Shown: positions 27,101-35,044, counted from the stretch's first letter. The stretch: DNA of 64,000 nucleotides from BMS3Bbin11 sp034659075 (GCA_034659075.1 JAYEGM010000222.1:1-64000), one strand, 5' to 3'. Numbers and translations are program-made. Notes: generated by a model not told the origin, from the sequence alone.

Positions 27101-27671
27101 CCGTGTCCTGTTTTTCGCCTCCTTTCGCTGCCAGGATGACATCTATTTTAAAGATGAACTGGAACAATGTGCAGACCAGATCGTCTGGGCCAGTACATCA
27201 GAGGCACTTATTGAATGCCGCCGTCCTCAAGACAGCAGTATTCAGCAAGCCAACATCATTCAGTTGATCAAGGATTATGATAACGGCAGTATTTCTACTG
27301 ACAATACTGAAAAGCTGATCAAGTTGTCTGATGTGGATGAAATTATGATTATGGGTTCTACCGGCCTTCTGAAATCCATGCAGCATTCACTTAAAGATGA
27401 CCTGAAACCTCTGTTCAAGAGGGGTGTACATGCCACTGGTACTGTCGGCAGCCCGATGCAATGCATGATGAAAGGTGTTTGTGGACAATGCCTGCAATGG
27501 CAGATAGACCCTGCGACAGGCAAACGCACACGGGCCGTCTTTTCCTGCGCCAAACAGGACCAGCCCCTGTCATGGATTGATCTTGAAAACCTCGCTGCGC
27601 GTCAGTCGCAGAACAGGCTGTCAGAATACATGACAGGTCTATGGGCAAATCATGTACTTCAGAGCAGCTGA
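24192..27671 (+). CDS. Multi-domain FAD/NAD(P)/iron-sulfur oxidoreductase, Nfn-like fusion
   Basis: The 1159-residue protein joins modules usually found on separate subunits. Residues 1-240 are an unrecognised, mostly helical region. Cysteines C243, C246, C254, C281, C321, C324 and C328 (CIYC, GCPLG, CNDCMKSC) resemble the iron-sulfur domain at the N-terminus of GltD-type enzymes. A GltD-like double Rossmann part follows (VLVVGLGPAG near 387; VIGGGLTAIDTATEL near 554). From about residue 837 comes a ferredoxin-reductase module like PyrK/NfnA (FQPGQFFRLQ, LVLMGPTGSP, VIAGAWGAA). It ends in a [2Fe-2S] pattern with C1091, C1097, C1100 and C1119. The order corresponds to the large then the small subunit of NfnAB, which couples NADH, NADPH and ferredoxin by electron bifurcation. 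Whether this fusion bifurcates is unknown. The product sits alone with no partner dehydrogenase nearby. Confidence 0.82.
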   Translation: MNSSSQQSIADLSFDSLNTVSGLQQLDQNFLAVLANRDPSLHRTLLAYRQQNINLTAIDLSEFLLALAPYIEAYIALNFGIENETEASHNRINNEKAIHVFKKQFVQRRSRRYRGDMDIPFTELDQWLNKQISNNEDRELAVSQFAIGLLEDTEKFKEDIRRLIQWVIHIRKNNVATDILENWVSFKLPALIDYAQLVPLEDIDNDPVGRCQASMENHVRRDGFSLTDQRMNLRQIMGEINYCIYCHDHDGDFCSRGFPENKKDSDSGFRVNPLGETLTGCPLGEKISEMHLLKRDGYDIAALAMATRDNPMLPATGHRICNDCMKSCIYQKQDPVNIPEVETGILTDVLKLTWGVEIYLLLVRWNPLRQEQYLPEENNKRRVLVVGLGPAGFTMAHYLSMAGCNVTGVDGLKLEPLDEHLLMSPIRNYSSIVESLDDRVLSGFGGVAEYGITVRWDKNFLKLIYISLARRKNIGLSGGVRFGGTLTIEDAWEQGFEHISIANGAGLPRVIPMINSLARGMRQANDFLMALQLTGAAKFDSLANLQVRLPAVVIGGGLTAIDTATELQSYYIRQVEKALIRFTILDTEMGREKIFAGLDKENQGILETFLEHGKAVVNERKRAAACNEKPDFLPLLRQWGGVTLTYRRGLNESPAYLRNHDEVVKALQEGIYYAEGVEPVEAMLDEYGHVSGLRCRVKQQRDGRWLASEEQVLPARAIMVAAGASPNTIYENEYPGSFKMEGNHFLPHICHPSGVQPVAVAENCKVDEFGPFTSYAYQDKRISFIGDTHPVFHGSVVKAIASSQRTYPEIIKLLDQQTEDPMREEGDNFTSDFQQQLSATVDRIDASHPAVVEIWVRAPMAAKNFQPGQFFRLQTFEKYSRVVAGTRLQIPLQTVSGAGVEGDCVRLLLLRFGANARIAEQLKPGDPLVLMGPTGSPAELGHQRTVLVIAGAWGAAVMIDLGRALRAAGNRVLFFASFRCQDDIYFKDELEQCADQIVWASTSEALIECRRPQDSSIQQANIIQLIKDYDNGSISTDNTEKLIKLSDVDEIMIMGSTGLLKSMQHSLKDDLKPLFKRGVHATGTVGSPMQCMMKGVCGQCLQWQIDPATGKRTRAVFSCAKQDQPLSWIDLENLAARQSQNRLSEYMTGLWANHVLQSS

Positions 27672-27682
27672 AACAGGTTTTG

Positions 27683-30037
27683 TTAAAAATGGATTTTATT
27701 ACTATATATGTCTTCAGGTTTGACGGGCCTGCTAAAGTAATAGCCCTGCCCCATATCACATCCACTCTCAACCAGGAAATCGTACTGTTCCTTCTTTTCA
27801 ACACCTTCCGCTATGACACTTATCCCAAGCTCCCTAGACATATTTATGATGCCGCGAATCAAGTTGCTGTCAGCTTCATCATCCGGCACGCGCTGAATAA
27901 AGGCCTGATCAATTTTCAGGATATCTACAGCAAAGCGGCGTAAGTAGCTCAGAGATGAGAACCCCGTCCCAAAGTCATCGATTGCTATTTTACATCCCAC
28001 CTCACGTATCTGCTCCAGAATGATTTCATTTTTAATATTATTTTCCATCAAGCTATTTTCTGTTATCTCAAGAATAATTCTTTCCGGGCTGACATTAAAA
28101 TACTGTAGCTGGCTTCGCAAAAATTCCACGAAGGTATCATCCTGCAACTGACGCGGTGACAGGTTTATAGTCAGGCTATATCGCCTGTCGCTCTGATTAT
28201 CAAGGGCGTGCAGATGTAACAGAGCATTCCGTATAACAAACTGGCCTATCGGACGAATCAGACCTGTCGTTTCAGCCAGCGGGATAAATTCAGCTGGTGA
28301 AATATTCGGGAAATCTGGATGTGAGAACCTCAGCAGAACTTCGAACAGCTCACTCGACTTGTTCTTAATATCAACAATGGGCTGAAATACGAGTGAAAAC
28401 CTTTCTTCCTGTATGCCCATGCGCAGGACGCTGTCAAGATGAAGCTGCTTCTCCATCCGCTCGTGCATGTCGCCTTGATAAAACTCACAGGCATCACCCC
28501 CTCGATTCTTTGCATGGTACATAGCGGTATCGGCTGCGCCAATCAATTCGTCCGGGTTTTCACCATCGGAAGGGAAGGTGGCAATTCCAATGCTTGCAGA
28601 TAGATGTATCTCATGCTGCAGGATACGAAACGGATCAGCCAGTGTGCATAGAATATTTTCCGCCACCTTTGATTCCAGAACTTCTTCACGCGACTTATGT
28701 AATGCAACAATAAATTCATCACCACCAAACCGGCTAACCAGTGACTGCGCCTCTGTGGCATTTTTTATTCTAGTTCCCGCCTCTGCAAGCAATACATCAC
28801 CGACACTGTGACCAAATGTATCATTGACCCATTTAAAACGGTCAAGATCAATAAAAATTACGGAGACTGGACCTTCCGTCCTGCGAGCAGTATCAAGTAA
28901 TGAGCGAAACCTGGTAGAAAAGAAAAAACGGTTTGGTAAATCTGTCACTACGTCGTAATTTGCCTGCCTGAAAACAGTATCCTGTGCATGTACCTGTTTA
29001 CTGATATCAGTCATCACACACAAACTCGTCTCGACAGACTCATCATCACTATCAGGACTGAGGGAAATGGTATTTATCAAAACATCTATTTTCTCTCCGG
29101 TATTCGTTTTGATACAGGTTTGGAAATTGGATAAACGACCGCCCCTTTCCAGTCTGTCTGGAACCTCATTGCCTTTACCCGGGAAGTTATCACAAACCAT
29201 TTCAGATAGTGTGAGTCCGATCAATGACGCTTTCCTGTAGCCCAGCTTCTGCAGAAAATAAACACTCGCATCGGTAACCACCCCTTTCGTATTCATAGAA
29301 AAGAGCAGTGCAGGCGTTTTATTATAAAGATCCTGGTAGCGCAATGCACTCTCTACCAGGAACTTCTGATTTTTATTAAGCGAACGCTGCATAGCATTAA
29401 AGGCTGCTGCCAGTGTGCCGAATTCATCGTTCCTTTTCCACTCTATTAATATTGTATTTTCCCCTTTGGCATTTTCCACGAGGGCATCCATAATCTTGTG
29501 AATAGGCGCATGTATATGCTGCCGGTAGACACGAAACAGTACGGCAGTGAAAGCAATGAGCAATACAGTAAGCAGGAAAAGCAGCTTTATCATTTCAATA
29601 ATAGCCGTGTTCAGAAAATTTTCCGGTACCAACTGATAGCGAACTACAGCCGCAGTTCTTTTCTCACCTTTCGCTACTGGTTTTTTTATTATTCTTGTGA
29701 CAGGCATTGCCTGTATACTGTCTACCTTTCCGACTGCCGCAATTACATTTCCGGAGCTATCACTCAGTTCAATAAATGGAACATTATTATTTACAGCTAA
29801 TAGCGCAAGCAGTTTTTCAGCTTTGACTGAATCAAAATCCCCGATATCATCAGGTATAACCTTATCAAGCAGATGGAGGAATTGTTTCTGTGATGCATCC
29901 TGCCTGTTTAGTGCTGAATGCTTCTCATACAGAACAATTAATATTGCAGCCAGGATAAGCGTAAGTATGAGCGAAGGTATCAATACGCGTAAAAAAGCGG
30001 ATAGAATTGTCTGCTTCTTGTTTGAAGAAAAAATCAT
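27683..30037 (-). CDS. Membrane-bound PAS-GGDEF-EAL c-di-GMP signalling protein
   Basis: This 784-residue protein is a membrane sensor for cyclic di-GMP metabolism. TM segments lie near residues 15-36 and 150-172, with a periplasmic region of about 115 residues between them. HAMP (about 175-227) and PAS (about 237-360) domains follow. The GGDEF domain has an intact RFGGDEF (438-442) and the catalytic DLDRFKWVNDTFGH, but no RxxD inhibitory site at the usual position. In the EAL domain the signature reads EVL (from E566) in FEVLLRF; later catalytic blocks are kept (DDFGTGFSSLSYL, LKIDQAFI, VIAEGVE), so phosphodiesterase activity remains possible. It converges on the Nfn-like gene with an 11-base gap. 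Confidence 0.92.
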   Translation of the reverse strand: MIFSSNKKQTILSAFLRVLIPSLILTLILAAILIVLYEKHSALNRQDASQKQFLHLLDKVIPDDIGDFDSVKAEKLLALLAVNNNVPFIELSDSSGNVIAAVGKVDSIQAMPVTRIIKKPVAKGEKRTAAVVRYQLVPENFLNTAIIEMIKLLFLLTVLLIAFTAVLFRVYRQHIHAPIHKIMDALVENAKGENTILIEWKRNDEFGTLAAAFNAMQRSLNKNQKFLVESALRYQDLYNKTPALLFSMNTKGVVTDASVYFLQKLGYRKASLIGLTLSEMVCDNFPGKGNEVPDRLERGGRLSNFQTCIKTNTGEKIDVLINTISLSPDSDDESVETSLCVMTDISKQVHAQDTVFRQANYDVVTDLPNRFFFSTRFRSLLDTARRTEGPVSVIFIDLDRFKWVNDTFGHSVGDVLLAEAGTRIKNATEAQSLVSRFGGDEFIVALHKSREEVLESKVAENILCTLADPFRILQHEIHLSASIGIATFPSDGENPDELIGAADTAMYHAKNRGGDACEFYQGDMHERMEKQLHLDSVLRMGIQEERFSLVFQPIVDIKNKSSELFEVLLRFSHPDFPNISPAEFIPLAETTGLIRPIGQFVIRNALLHLHALDNQSDRRYSLTINLSPRQLQDDTFVEFLRSQLQYFNVSPERIILEITENSLMENNIKNEIILEQIREVGCKIAIDDFGTGFSSLSYLRRFAVDILKIDQAFIQRVPDDEADSNLIRGIINMSRELGISVIAEGVEKKEQYDFLVESGCDMGQGYYFSRPVKPEDIYSNKIHF

Positions 30038-30118
30038 TGACTCACGGTATCGCTAATATCTATTCAGATGTCGAAAAAAAATTTTTAATATTTTTATTTA
30101 GTGGGTCTCTGTATTATT

Positions 30119-31006
30119 TCACTCAGAGTCAGTTCGAATCCATCTGGCATCACTGCCAAGTTCATAGGATGCCAACCCTGCCAGTATCATAACTGCACCA
30201 ACCGTAATTTGCAGGCTAAGTGGCTCATCATTCAAATACCTCCCGAGCAATAATGCCGTAACGGGTGTCACCAGTGTAATTAAAGACACGCGTGTGGCAC
30301 TAACATGCTTAAGTATATAGAAAAAAAGAGCAAATCCTAATACAGATCCAAAAATTGCCAGATACAGAATCGACATCGCTGCACGGCTAACTATCACCTC
30401 TGGAACAGTTCCATCAATCAAATACCAGATTAAGATATAAAATGGCATAGCAAACATAAGTCCTGTAGCCGTAATAGTCAATGCGGGTATACCATGATTG
30501 TGCTGTTTCACCTTTATTGCCGTATACGAATATATGACAGTTGACAGCAAAACGGCAACGATACCCAGCACAGCATTCACACTGAGTGAAAAACCCGTGG
30601 TGAAAATTATGGCAAGCCCTGCCAGGCCGAGAAATAGTCCAATCAGCTTATCTTTACTAAATTCATTCTCTCCATACAGAGCAAGCATTAACAGCCCGGT
30701 AATAATGGGTGACAGGCCAAAAATCAATGATATCCAGCCTGAAGGAATATATTGAGACGCCCAGTAGACAAACATCATAGAAGCCGCAATACCGAAGCCG
30801 GAAAAGAAATATGCCTTGACTGCAGGTTTATGCCATGGGATATCCAGTCGCATAACGAGCATCAATATTATCGCTATCACGGCACCCAGCACCATTCTGC
30901 TTGATACAGCAAAAGCAAAGCCTGTGCCCTCTGCACTCCACTTAATCGCCAACGGCGTTGTAGTCCAGATTAAGATAACTGTTATATATGACAATGGTAC
31001 AGACAC
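30119..31006 (-). CDS. EamA-family (DMT) transporter
   Basis: This is a ten-helix inner-membrane carrier of the drug/metabolite transporter superfamily with two EamA repeats (PLAIKWSAEGTGFAFAVSSRM and GSVLGFALFFYILKHVSATRVSL...LLGRYLNDEPLSLQ). I chose the GTG at 31004-31006 because AGGAGG lies directly upstream, giving MSVPLSYITVILIW and 295 residues. An ATG at 31024 or a TTG at 31039 would begin inside or beside a terminator hairpin. Substrate is unknown; family members often export amino acids or other metabolites. The leader contains competing terminator and antiterminator stems, so expression is probably controlled by premature termination. Confidence 0.88.
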   Translation of the reverse strand: MSVPLSYITVILIWTTTPLAIKWSAEGTGFAFAVSSRMVLGAVIAIILMLVMRLDIPWHKPAVKAYFFSGFGIAASMMFVYWASQYIPSGWISLIFGLSPIITGLLMLALYGENEFSKDKLIGLFLGLAGLAIIFTTGFSLSVNAVLGIVAVLLSTVIYSYTAIKVKQHNHGIPALTITATGLMFAMPFYILIWYLIDGTVPEVIVSRAAMSILYLAIFGSVLGFALFFYILKHVSATRVSLITLVTPVTALLLGRYLNDEPLSLQITVGAVMILAGLASYELGSDARWIRTDSE

Positions 31007-31024
31007 GACAGGCCCTCCTGACAT

Positions 31025-31058
31025 AAAAAAAGGCCACAATTCCAGGAATTGTGGCCTT
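31025..31058 (-). terminator. Intrinsic terminator in the leader of the EamA transporter gene
   Basis: A perfect minus-strand stem (arms 31058-31045 and 31043-31030, AAGGCCACAATTCC and its complement) is followed by seven T residues. It ends 19 bases before the chosen GTG start. No annotated gene lies upstream on this strand, so it is an attenuator or the end of a small RNA. Confidence 0.88.
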
Positions 31059-31112
31059 CGCGAGCGGTAATGCTAAAAATCTGTTACATCGTTCTACACA
31101 CGCAAAGGCCAC
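31045..31112 (-). promoter_or_regulatory. Antiterminator pairing competing with the terminator
   Basis: Minus-strand GTGGCCTTTGCG (31112-31101) is complementary over 12 bases, with one G-U, to CGCGAAGGCCAC (31062-31051). The latter contains the first half of the terminator 5' arm. The two pairings exclude each other, the standard layout of an attenuator or transcriptional riboswitch. The trigger is unknown. Confidence 0.65.
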
Positions 31113-31194
31113 TGGACGCCAGCCAGACCACTCTCACCAGTCGGAAAAGCTGCGCCGGAATCTTTACGAATTTGATTGAAATGATAATTAACAT
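31084..31194 (-). CDS. Possible leader peptide rich in Ile, Val and Leu
   Basis: A 36-codon frame begins MLIIISIKFVKIP and ends before TAA at 31086-31084. Fifteen residues are Ile, Val or Leu. It runs through the 5' arm of the antiterminator (31112-31101), so ribosome position could decide which stem forms, as in branched-chain amino acid leader peptides. Against this, no ribosome-binding site precedes the ATG. A TATACT (31239-31234) or TTGACA (31234-31229) could belong to a promoter. The whole stretch 31007-31453 has no other gene that I can support. Confidence 0.3.
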   Translation of the reverse strand: MLIIISIKFVKIPAQLFRLVRVVWLASSGLCVCRTM

Positions 31195-31453
31195 GATTGA
31201 AGTCAGTTTGCCTATGTAAACGCAATTCTGTCAAGTATAAAGAGGAAAATAGCCAATTTGTTTTTCTTACCCTGAACAACTGGATAGACGCTCCACATGG
31301 TTCTGGTGCCTGAAAAGGTAATACAATTATCCAAAAATAGTATTTTGGTCTATTATTAAACAGAGGGTGCAGGGATGCTCCTTTGTCAGGGTATGGAGCC
31401 AACAAGGATAATACTAAAAAAATTAATAGAGTAAGTTCCCGAGTATTTTATCT

Positions 31454-31843
31454 ATGTCTAATCGATTGTATAGATTGATTGCCGGATTAGCTCTGCTTAC
31501 CGGGCTATATTTTGATCTGCCTGCAGTGATCTATGCATTGATTGCCGTCGTCCTTTTCGAAGGCATCACCAACCTTCGCATACCAGTTATCATATCAGAA
31601 ATGCGTAATACTGCAGGCGATGAAAATGAAGGAACTCTTGGTTTATCTCTACACCCACGGTTTAATTTTGATGCGGAGCGGGCCTGGCGATTAGTCCTTG
31701 GCAGCGTCCTGATTCTTGTCTACGTCATATTCTTTGATGAGGTCTGGTATCTGGCCTGGTTTATGGGCTTTGCTATCCTTGGTGCCGGCCTGAGCGGAGT
31801 TTGTCCTCTATTCATTTCTTTGAAATATCTAGGGTTCAGATGA
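31454..31843 (+). CDS. Small membrane protein, DUF2892-like
   Basis: A 129-residue protein with two hydrophobic N-terminal segments (about 8-45) and two more near the C-terminus. The ending GLSGVCPLFISLKYLGF matches the pattern of DUF2892/YgaP-type membrane domains (SGxCPLxxxLGF). The middle part is hydrophilic. Its stop codon overlaps the start of the next gene by four bases (ATGA, 31840-31843), so it is translationally coupled to the GGDEF/EAL protein and may work with it in the membrane. The function is not known. Confidence 0.8.
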   Translation: MSNRLYRLIAGLALLTGLYFDLPAVIYALIAVVLFEGITNLRIPVIISEMRNTAGDENEGTLGLSLHPRFNFDAERAWRLVLGSVLILVYVIFFDEVWYLAWFMGFAILGAGLSGVCPLFISLKYLGFR

Positions 31844-34293
31844 GAAAAAAGCCAGCTAACGCCAATAATATCGGTACAATCTATACCAACCTCCCGGTAA
31901 AGATTACCGGCATTGTTTTCTGGGGTCTGGTTCTGCTCGGCCTGGTTGCATCAGCAGCATTCATCAGTTTTCTTGAGTCCCAGCTCACTGCTGAACGTGA
32001 GCTCAAACTGGATCTCACACATGACTCAGTAAAATACATATTCAGCACCCCGCAGCCTGCATCCCCCCTCAACTACAGCTCAGCGCTTGAAACTCTCCGT
32101 CAACGTTTTGGGTTTAGCGCCATGGAAGTACGCCTTAATAATGAAGTCATACAAGCCGGGGAATACCAAGCTGATCTGGATGTCAGTGAAACAACTTTCC
32201 CCGTTTATACTTCATCAAAAGACGGCATAAATTTTCAGCAGCAAGCCAGAGTAAAGATATATTTATCGCCATTGAAAGATGAAATCACCCGCTACCGGAA
32301 GAATATCCTGGTCATCATGGCGGCAATTTTTCTGGGTTTCGGTCTTATTCTTCAGGCTATTTTGAAACATGTACTGTCACGCCCCATAATCAACATGGTA
32401 CAGACTGCTGACAGTATAGTCAGGGGTAACAGCAGTATCCGCTTCGATGAAAAAAGAGAGGATGAATTCGGCTTTCTCGGTTCCTTCATTAATCGGGTAC
32501 TCGATCATCTAACGACAAAGCAGGAGGAACTTGAAAATTCGCTTTCCGGACAGCAAATTGCAGAGCAATTCCTGTCCCGTGAAAAGGAACGTGTTGAGAT
32601 CACTCTTTATTCAATTTCCGATGCTGTCATCACGACTACACGTTCCGGCCACATTGATTTCATAAACCGTGCGGCAGAGGAGCTTTCCGGACTTAATGCC
32701 ACAAGCTTGCACGGCAGGGAAATCAGTGCGGCTTTAAAATTACATTTTGATGATGGCAAAACACCGATGCAGCTTCCGGTAAATGCAGCTGTACACACGA
32801 ATACGGACATCAAACACGTGCCCCTCAGAGGCACATGTGTAGTTATCCGTAATAATGGGAATAAATTAAATGTCCGCTATAACGTCGCGCCAATTCTGGA
32901 TCGAAAAGGCGTCGTTATGGGCAGTGTCATCGTCCTTCATGATATTACAGATACACTGGCACTGACAGAGAAGCTTTCGCATCAGGCAACGCATGACAGT
33001 CTGACCGGTTTGTTCAACAGGGCAGAATTCGACCATCGCATTCATCTCCTGCTTAAGCAATTACAAAACTCGAAAATTCATACCAAGCATGCGCTGTTAT
33101 ATATGGACCTGGATCAGTTCAAGATTGTCAATGATAGCTGCGGCCATATGGCAGGGGACCAATTGCTTAGACACATCAGTGAGCGATTACAGCAACGTCT
33201 TTCTGATTCCGGCACTCTTGCTCGTCTGGGTGGGGATGAATTCGGCGTATTGATCGAAAATTGCAATAGAATATCTGCACATAAAGTAGCAGATGAACTA
33301 AGAAAAGAAGTTGAAAATTTTCGCTTTCAATGGCAGGAAAAAACCTTCAGCCTCGGCATAAGTATCGGTGTCGTCATGATAGATAAAAATAGCGAAAGTC
33401 CTGACCTCCTTCTCAGCATGGCTGACCGTGCATGTTATGCTGCCAAGGATACAGGCCGCAATAAAATTTGCATGTATCAGCCCAATGATATCGAAATGGT
33501 CCGGCGCAAGCGTGACACGCAATGGGTATCTCGCCTGAGAAAGGCGCTGGAAACAAACAGCCTGTTACTTTCGCAGCAGGCTATCGTAGCTGTTGGATCA
33601 AAGCAGAAGCACGGCAGTATGTTTGAAATACTGGTAGGTCTTGAAAATAATGAAGGTGAACGTATACCAGCAGGTGCTTTTCTGGCTGCAGCTGAACGGT
33701 TTGGCCTGATGCCACAAATGGATCGCTGGATCATTAACAATATTTTTCTGTGGTTGTCTCGCAACCCGGAGCAGTTACATCAACTTGATAGATGCATGAT
33801 CAACCTTTCCGGGCAGACACTCAATGATGAAACTATTGCCAGTTACATCATGAAATGCATGGAAAAATCTTCCATACCTGCTGAAAAAATATGCTTTGAA
33901 ATCACAGAAACATCAGCAATTTCGAACCTCGCAAAAACCAGCCGCCTGATCAGAAACCTGAAAACTGAAGGCTGCCACTTTGCCCTTGATGATTTTGGGT
34001 CAGGCATGTCTTCCTATGCCTACCTTAAACATTTGCCAGTAGACTACATCAAGATTGATGGTATTTTTGTTCGTGATTTAGCTGAGGACCCTATCGATCT
34101 TGCACTGGTACACTCGATCAACGAAATCGCCCATATTCTTGATAAAAAGACTATCGCTGAATATGTGGAGAATGATGATATACTGAAAAAGTTGCAGGAA
34201 ATAGGCGTCGACTATGCTCAGGGCTTCGGTATTGCCTACCCGGAAGCGATTAAGGAAGAAATACCACCGGATGGTTCACAGGCATCGCAATAA
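31840..34293 (+). CDS. Membrane GGDEF-EAL protein with PAS domain
   Basis: I start this gene at the ATG at 31840, which overlaps the preceding stop; an in-frame TTG at 31801 is unlikely. The 817 residues contain TM segments near 22-44 and 150-175, a periplasmic loop, HAMP (about 180-230), PAS (about 250-370), GGDEF (intact GGDEF at 464-468, DLDQFKIVNDSCGH) and an EAL-type domain. In the last, the signature is EIL (from E596) followed by VGL, so the usual arginine is absent. The later blocks LDDFGSGMSSYAYL and YIKIDGIFV are kept. It may be mainly a cyclase or a c-di-GMP sensor. Confidence 0.9.
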   Translation: MRKKPANANNIGTIYTNLPVKITGIVFWGLVLLGLVASAAFISFLESQLTAERELKLDLTHDSVKYIFSTPQPASPLNYSSALETLRQRFGFSAMEVRLNNEVIQAGEYQADLDVSETTFPVYTSSKDGINFQQQARVKIYLSPLKDEITRYRKNILVIMAAIFLGFGLILQAILKHVLSRPIINMVQTADSIVRGNSSIRFDEKREDEFGFLGSFINRVLDHLTTKQEELENSLSGQQIAEQFLSREKERVEITLYSISDAVITTTRSGHIDFINRAAEELSGLNATSLHGREISAALKLHFDDGKTPMQLPVNAAVHTNTDIKHVPLRGTCVVIRNNGNKLNVRYNVAPILDRKGVVMGSVIVLHDITDTLALTEKLSHQATHDSLTGLFNRAEFDHRIHLLLKQLQNSKIHTKHALLYMDLDQFKIVNDSCGHMAGDQLLRHISERLQQRLSDSGTLARLGGDEFGVLIENCNRISAHKVADELRKEVENFRFQWQEKTFSLGISIGVVMIDKNSESPDLLLSMADRACYAAKDTGRNKICMYQPNDIEMVRRKRDTQWVSRLRKALETNSLLLSQQAIVAVGSKQKHGSMFEILVGLENNEGERIPAGAFLAAAERFGLMPQMDRWIINNIFLWLSRNPEQLHQLDRCMINLSGQTLNDETIASYIMKCMEKSSIPAEKICFEITETSAISNLAKTSRLIRNLKTEGCHFALDDFGSGMSSYAYLKHLPVDYIKIDGIFVRDLAEDPIDLALVHSINEIAHILDKKTIAEYVENDDILKKLQEIGVDYAQGFGIAYPEAIKEEIPPDGSQASQ

Positions 34294-34328
34294 CAGGTTT
34301 CAGGTTTCAGGTTTCAGGTTTCAGGTTT
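34294..34328 (+). repeat. Five tandem CAGGTTT heptamers
   Basis: Five exact CAGGTTT units begin at the base after the TAA stop of the GGDEF-EAL gene. They are followed by a related but imperfect stretch (TGAAAACTGAAAAC). A similar array type lies after recN and in three other intergenic places. Confidence 0.85.
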
Positions 34329-34401
34329 CAAGATGAAAACTGAAAACAATTATTTAATCAGAGGCTCCTTAAACTGTAGTAAAATTATCACTCAATCCTC
34401 A

Positions 34402-35034
34402 TCAACCATTCGAAATATCCCCAAGCGATTCCTCTGCTATTTCACGTACCATTGCCGAATCATCATTTATACATTCCTGCAGTCGTTTAATCGCCGCATC
34501 ACTCCCCTGCAGTGAAAGAAAATGACAGGCGTCTGCTCGTGTTGTTTCGTCCACTGATTTAGACAGTTGAAGTAAATCAGGCAAAATATCGTTAAGTGCA
34601 GCAGGGTCTTCCCGCAGGTCTTCAAGGATGGCACTTATGCCAATACGCACAGACATCGGTACCTCTTCCTCTCTTAACAATGCCAAAAGCTCAGATAGCT
34701 GAGATTTGTCACGTTCAATCAGTGCAGAAACCTCATCAAGCTGTCCATTTTTCAGCTGCTCAAAAAGATACTGTCGCTGGCCATTATCACTGCCTGACAT
34801 CTCGATAGCTTTCTCTAAATCAGCCCGGGATTGTGCACCGGCGAACTCCATCTCGCCCAGCTTTAACCACGGTACCGAGCGAACATTGTATTTAGCTGCT
34901 TCATCAGGCTGCTCTGCAATATTGATCATTAACAAGCGGGAAATCTTGCCTTCTTTAAGCAAGTCACCCAGTAAGCTCATCATCGTGCTGCAATACTGAC
35001 AGCCCGGTGCAATCAGCAGTTTTGCTTCTGTCAT
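34402..35034 (-). CDS. Thioredoxin-like protein with C-terminal HEAT-type repeats
   Basis: The first 80 residues are a thioredoxin-fold domain with a redox-active C12-QY-C15 near the N-terminus and the cis-proline block SVPWLKLGE. Residues from about 85 to 210 are helical repeats of HEAT type (EVPMSVRIGISAILEDLREDP, TTRADACHFLSLQGSDAAIKRL, SAMVREIAEESLGDI). No signal peptide is present, so it is cytoplasmic. The combination suggests a thiol-disulfide enzyme or adapter that recognises a protein partner through the repeats; this is inference. It lies ten bases downstream of the sulfotransferase-like gene, in one operon. Confidence 0.85.
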   Translation of the reverse strand: MTEAKLLIAPGCQYCSTMMSLLGDLLKEGKISRLLMINIAEQPDEAAKYNVRSVPWLKLGEMEFAGAQSRADLEKAIEMSGSDNGQRQYLFEQLKNGQLDEVSALIERDKSQLSELLALLREEEVPMSVRIGISAILEDLREDPAALNDILPDLLQLSKSVDETTRADACHFLSLQGSDAAIKRLQECINDDSAMVREIAEESLGDISNG

Positions 35035-35044
35035 AAGGGTACCC

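Noticed and set aside
31176..31194. A Fur-box-like sequence around AATGATAATT in the EamA leader
   Set aside because: Only about 12 of 19 positions match and the surrounding sequence is AT-rich.
31060..31200. Known riboswitch classes (TPP, SAM, glycine, guanidine, cobalamin) in the EamA leader
   Set aside because: None of the conserved cores I know is visible, so only a generic attenuator is claimed.
31094..31405. A 103-codon minus-strand frame in the EamA leader region
   Set aside because: No motif, no ribosome-binding site, and it overlaps the antiterminator in a different frame from the possible leader peptide.
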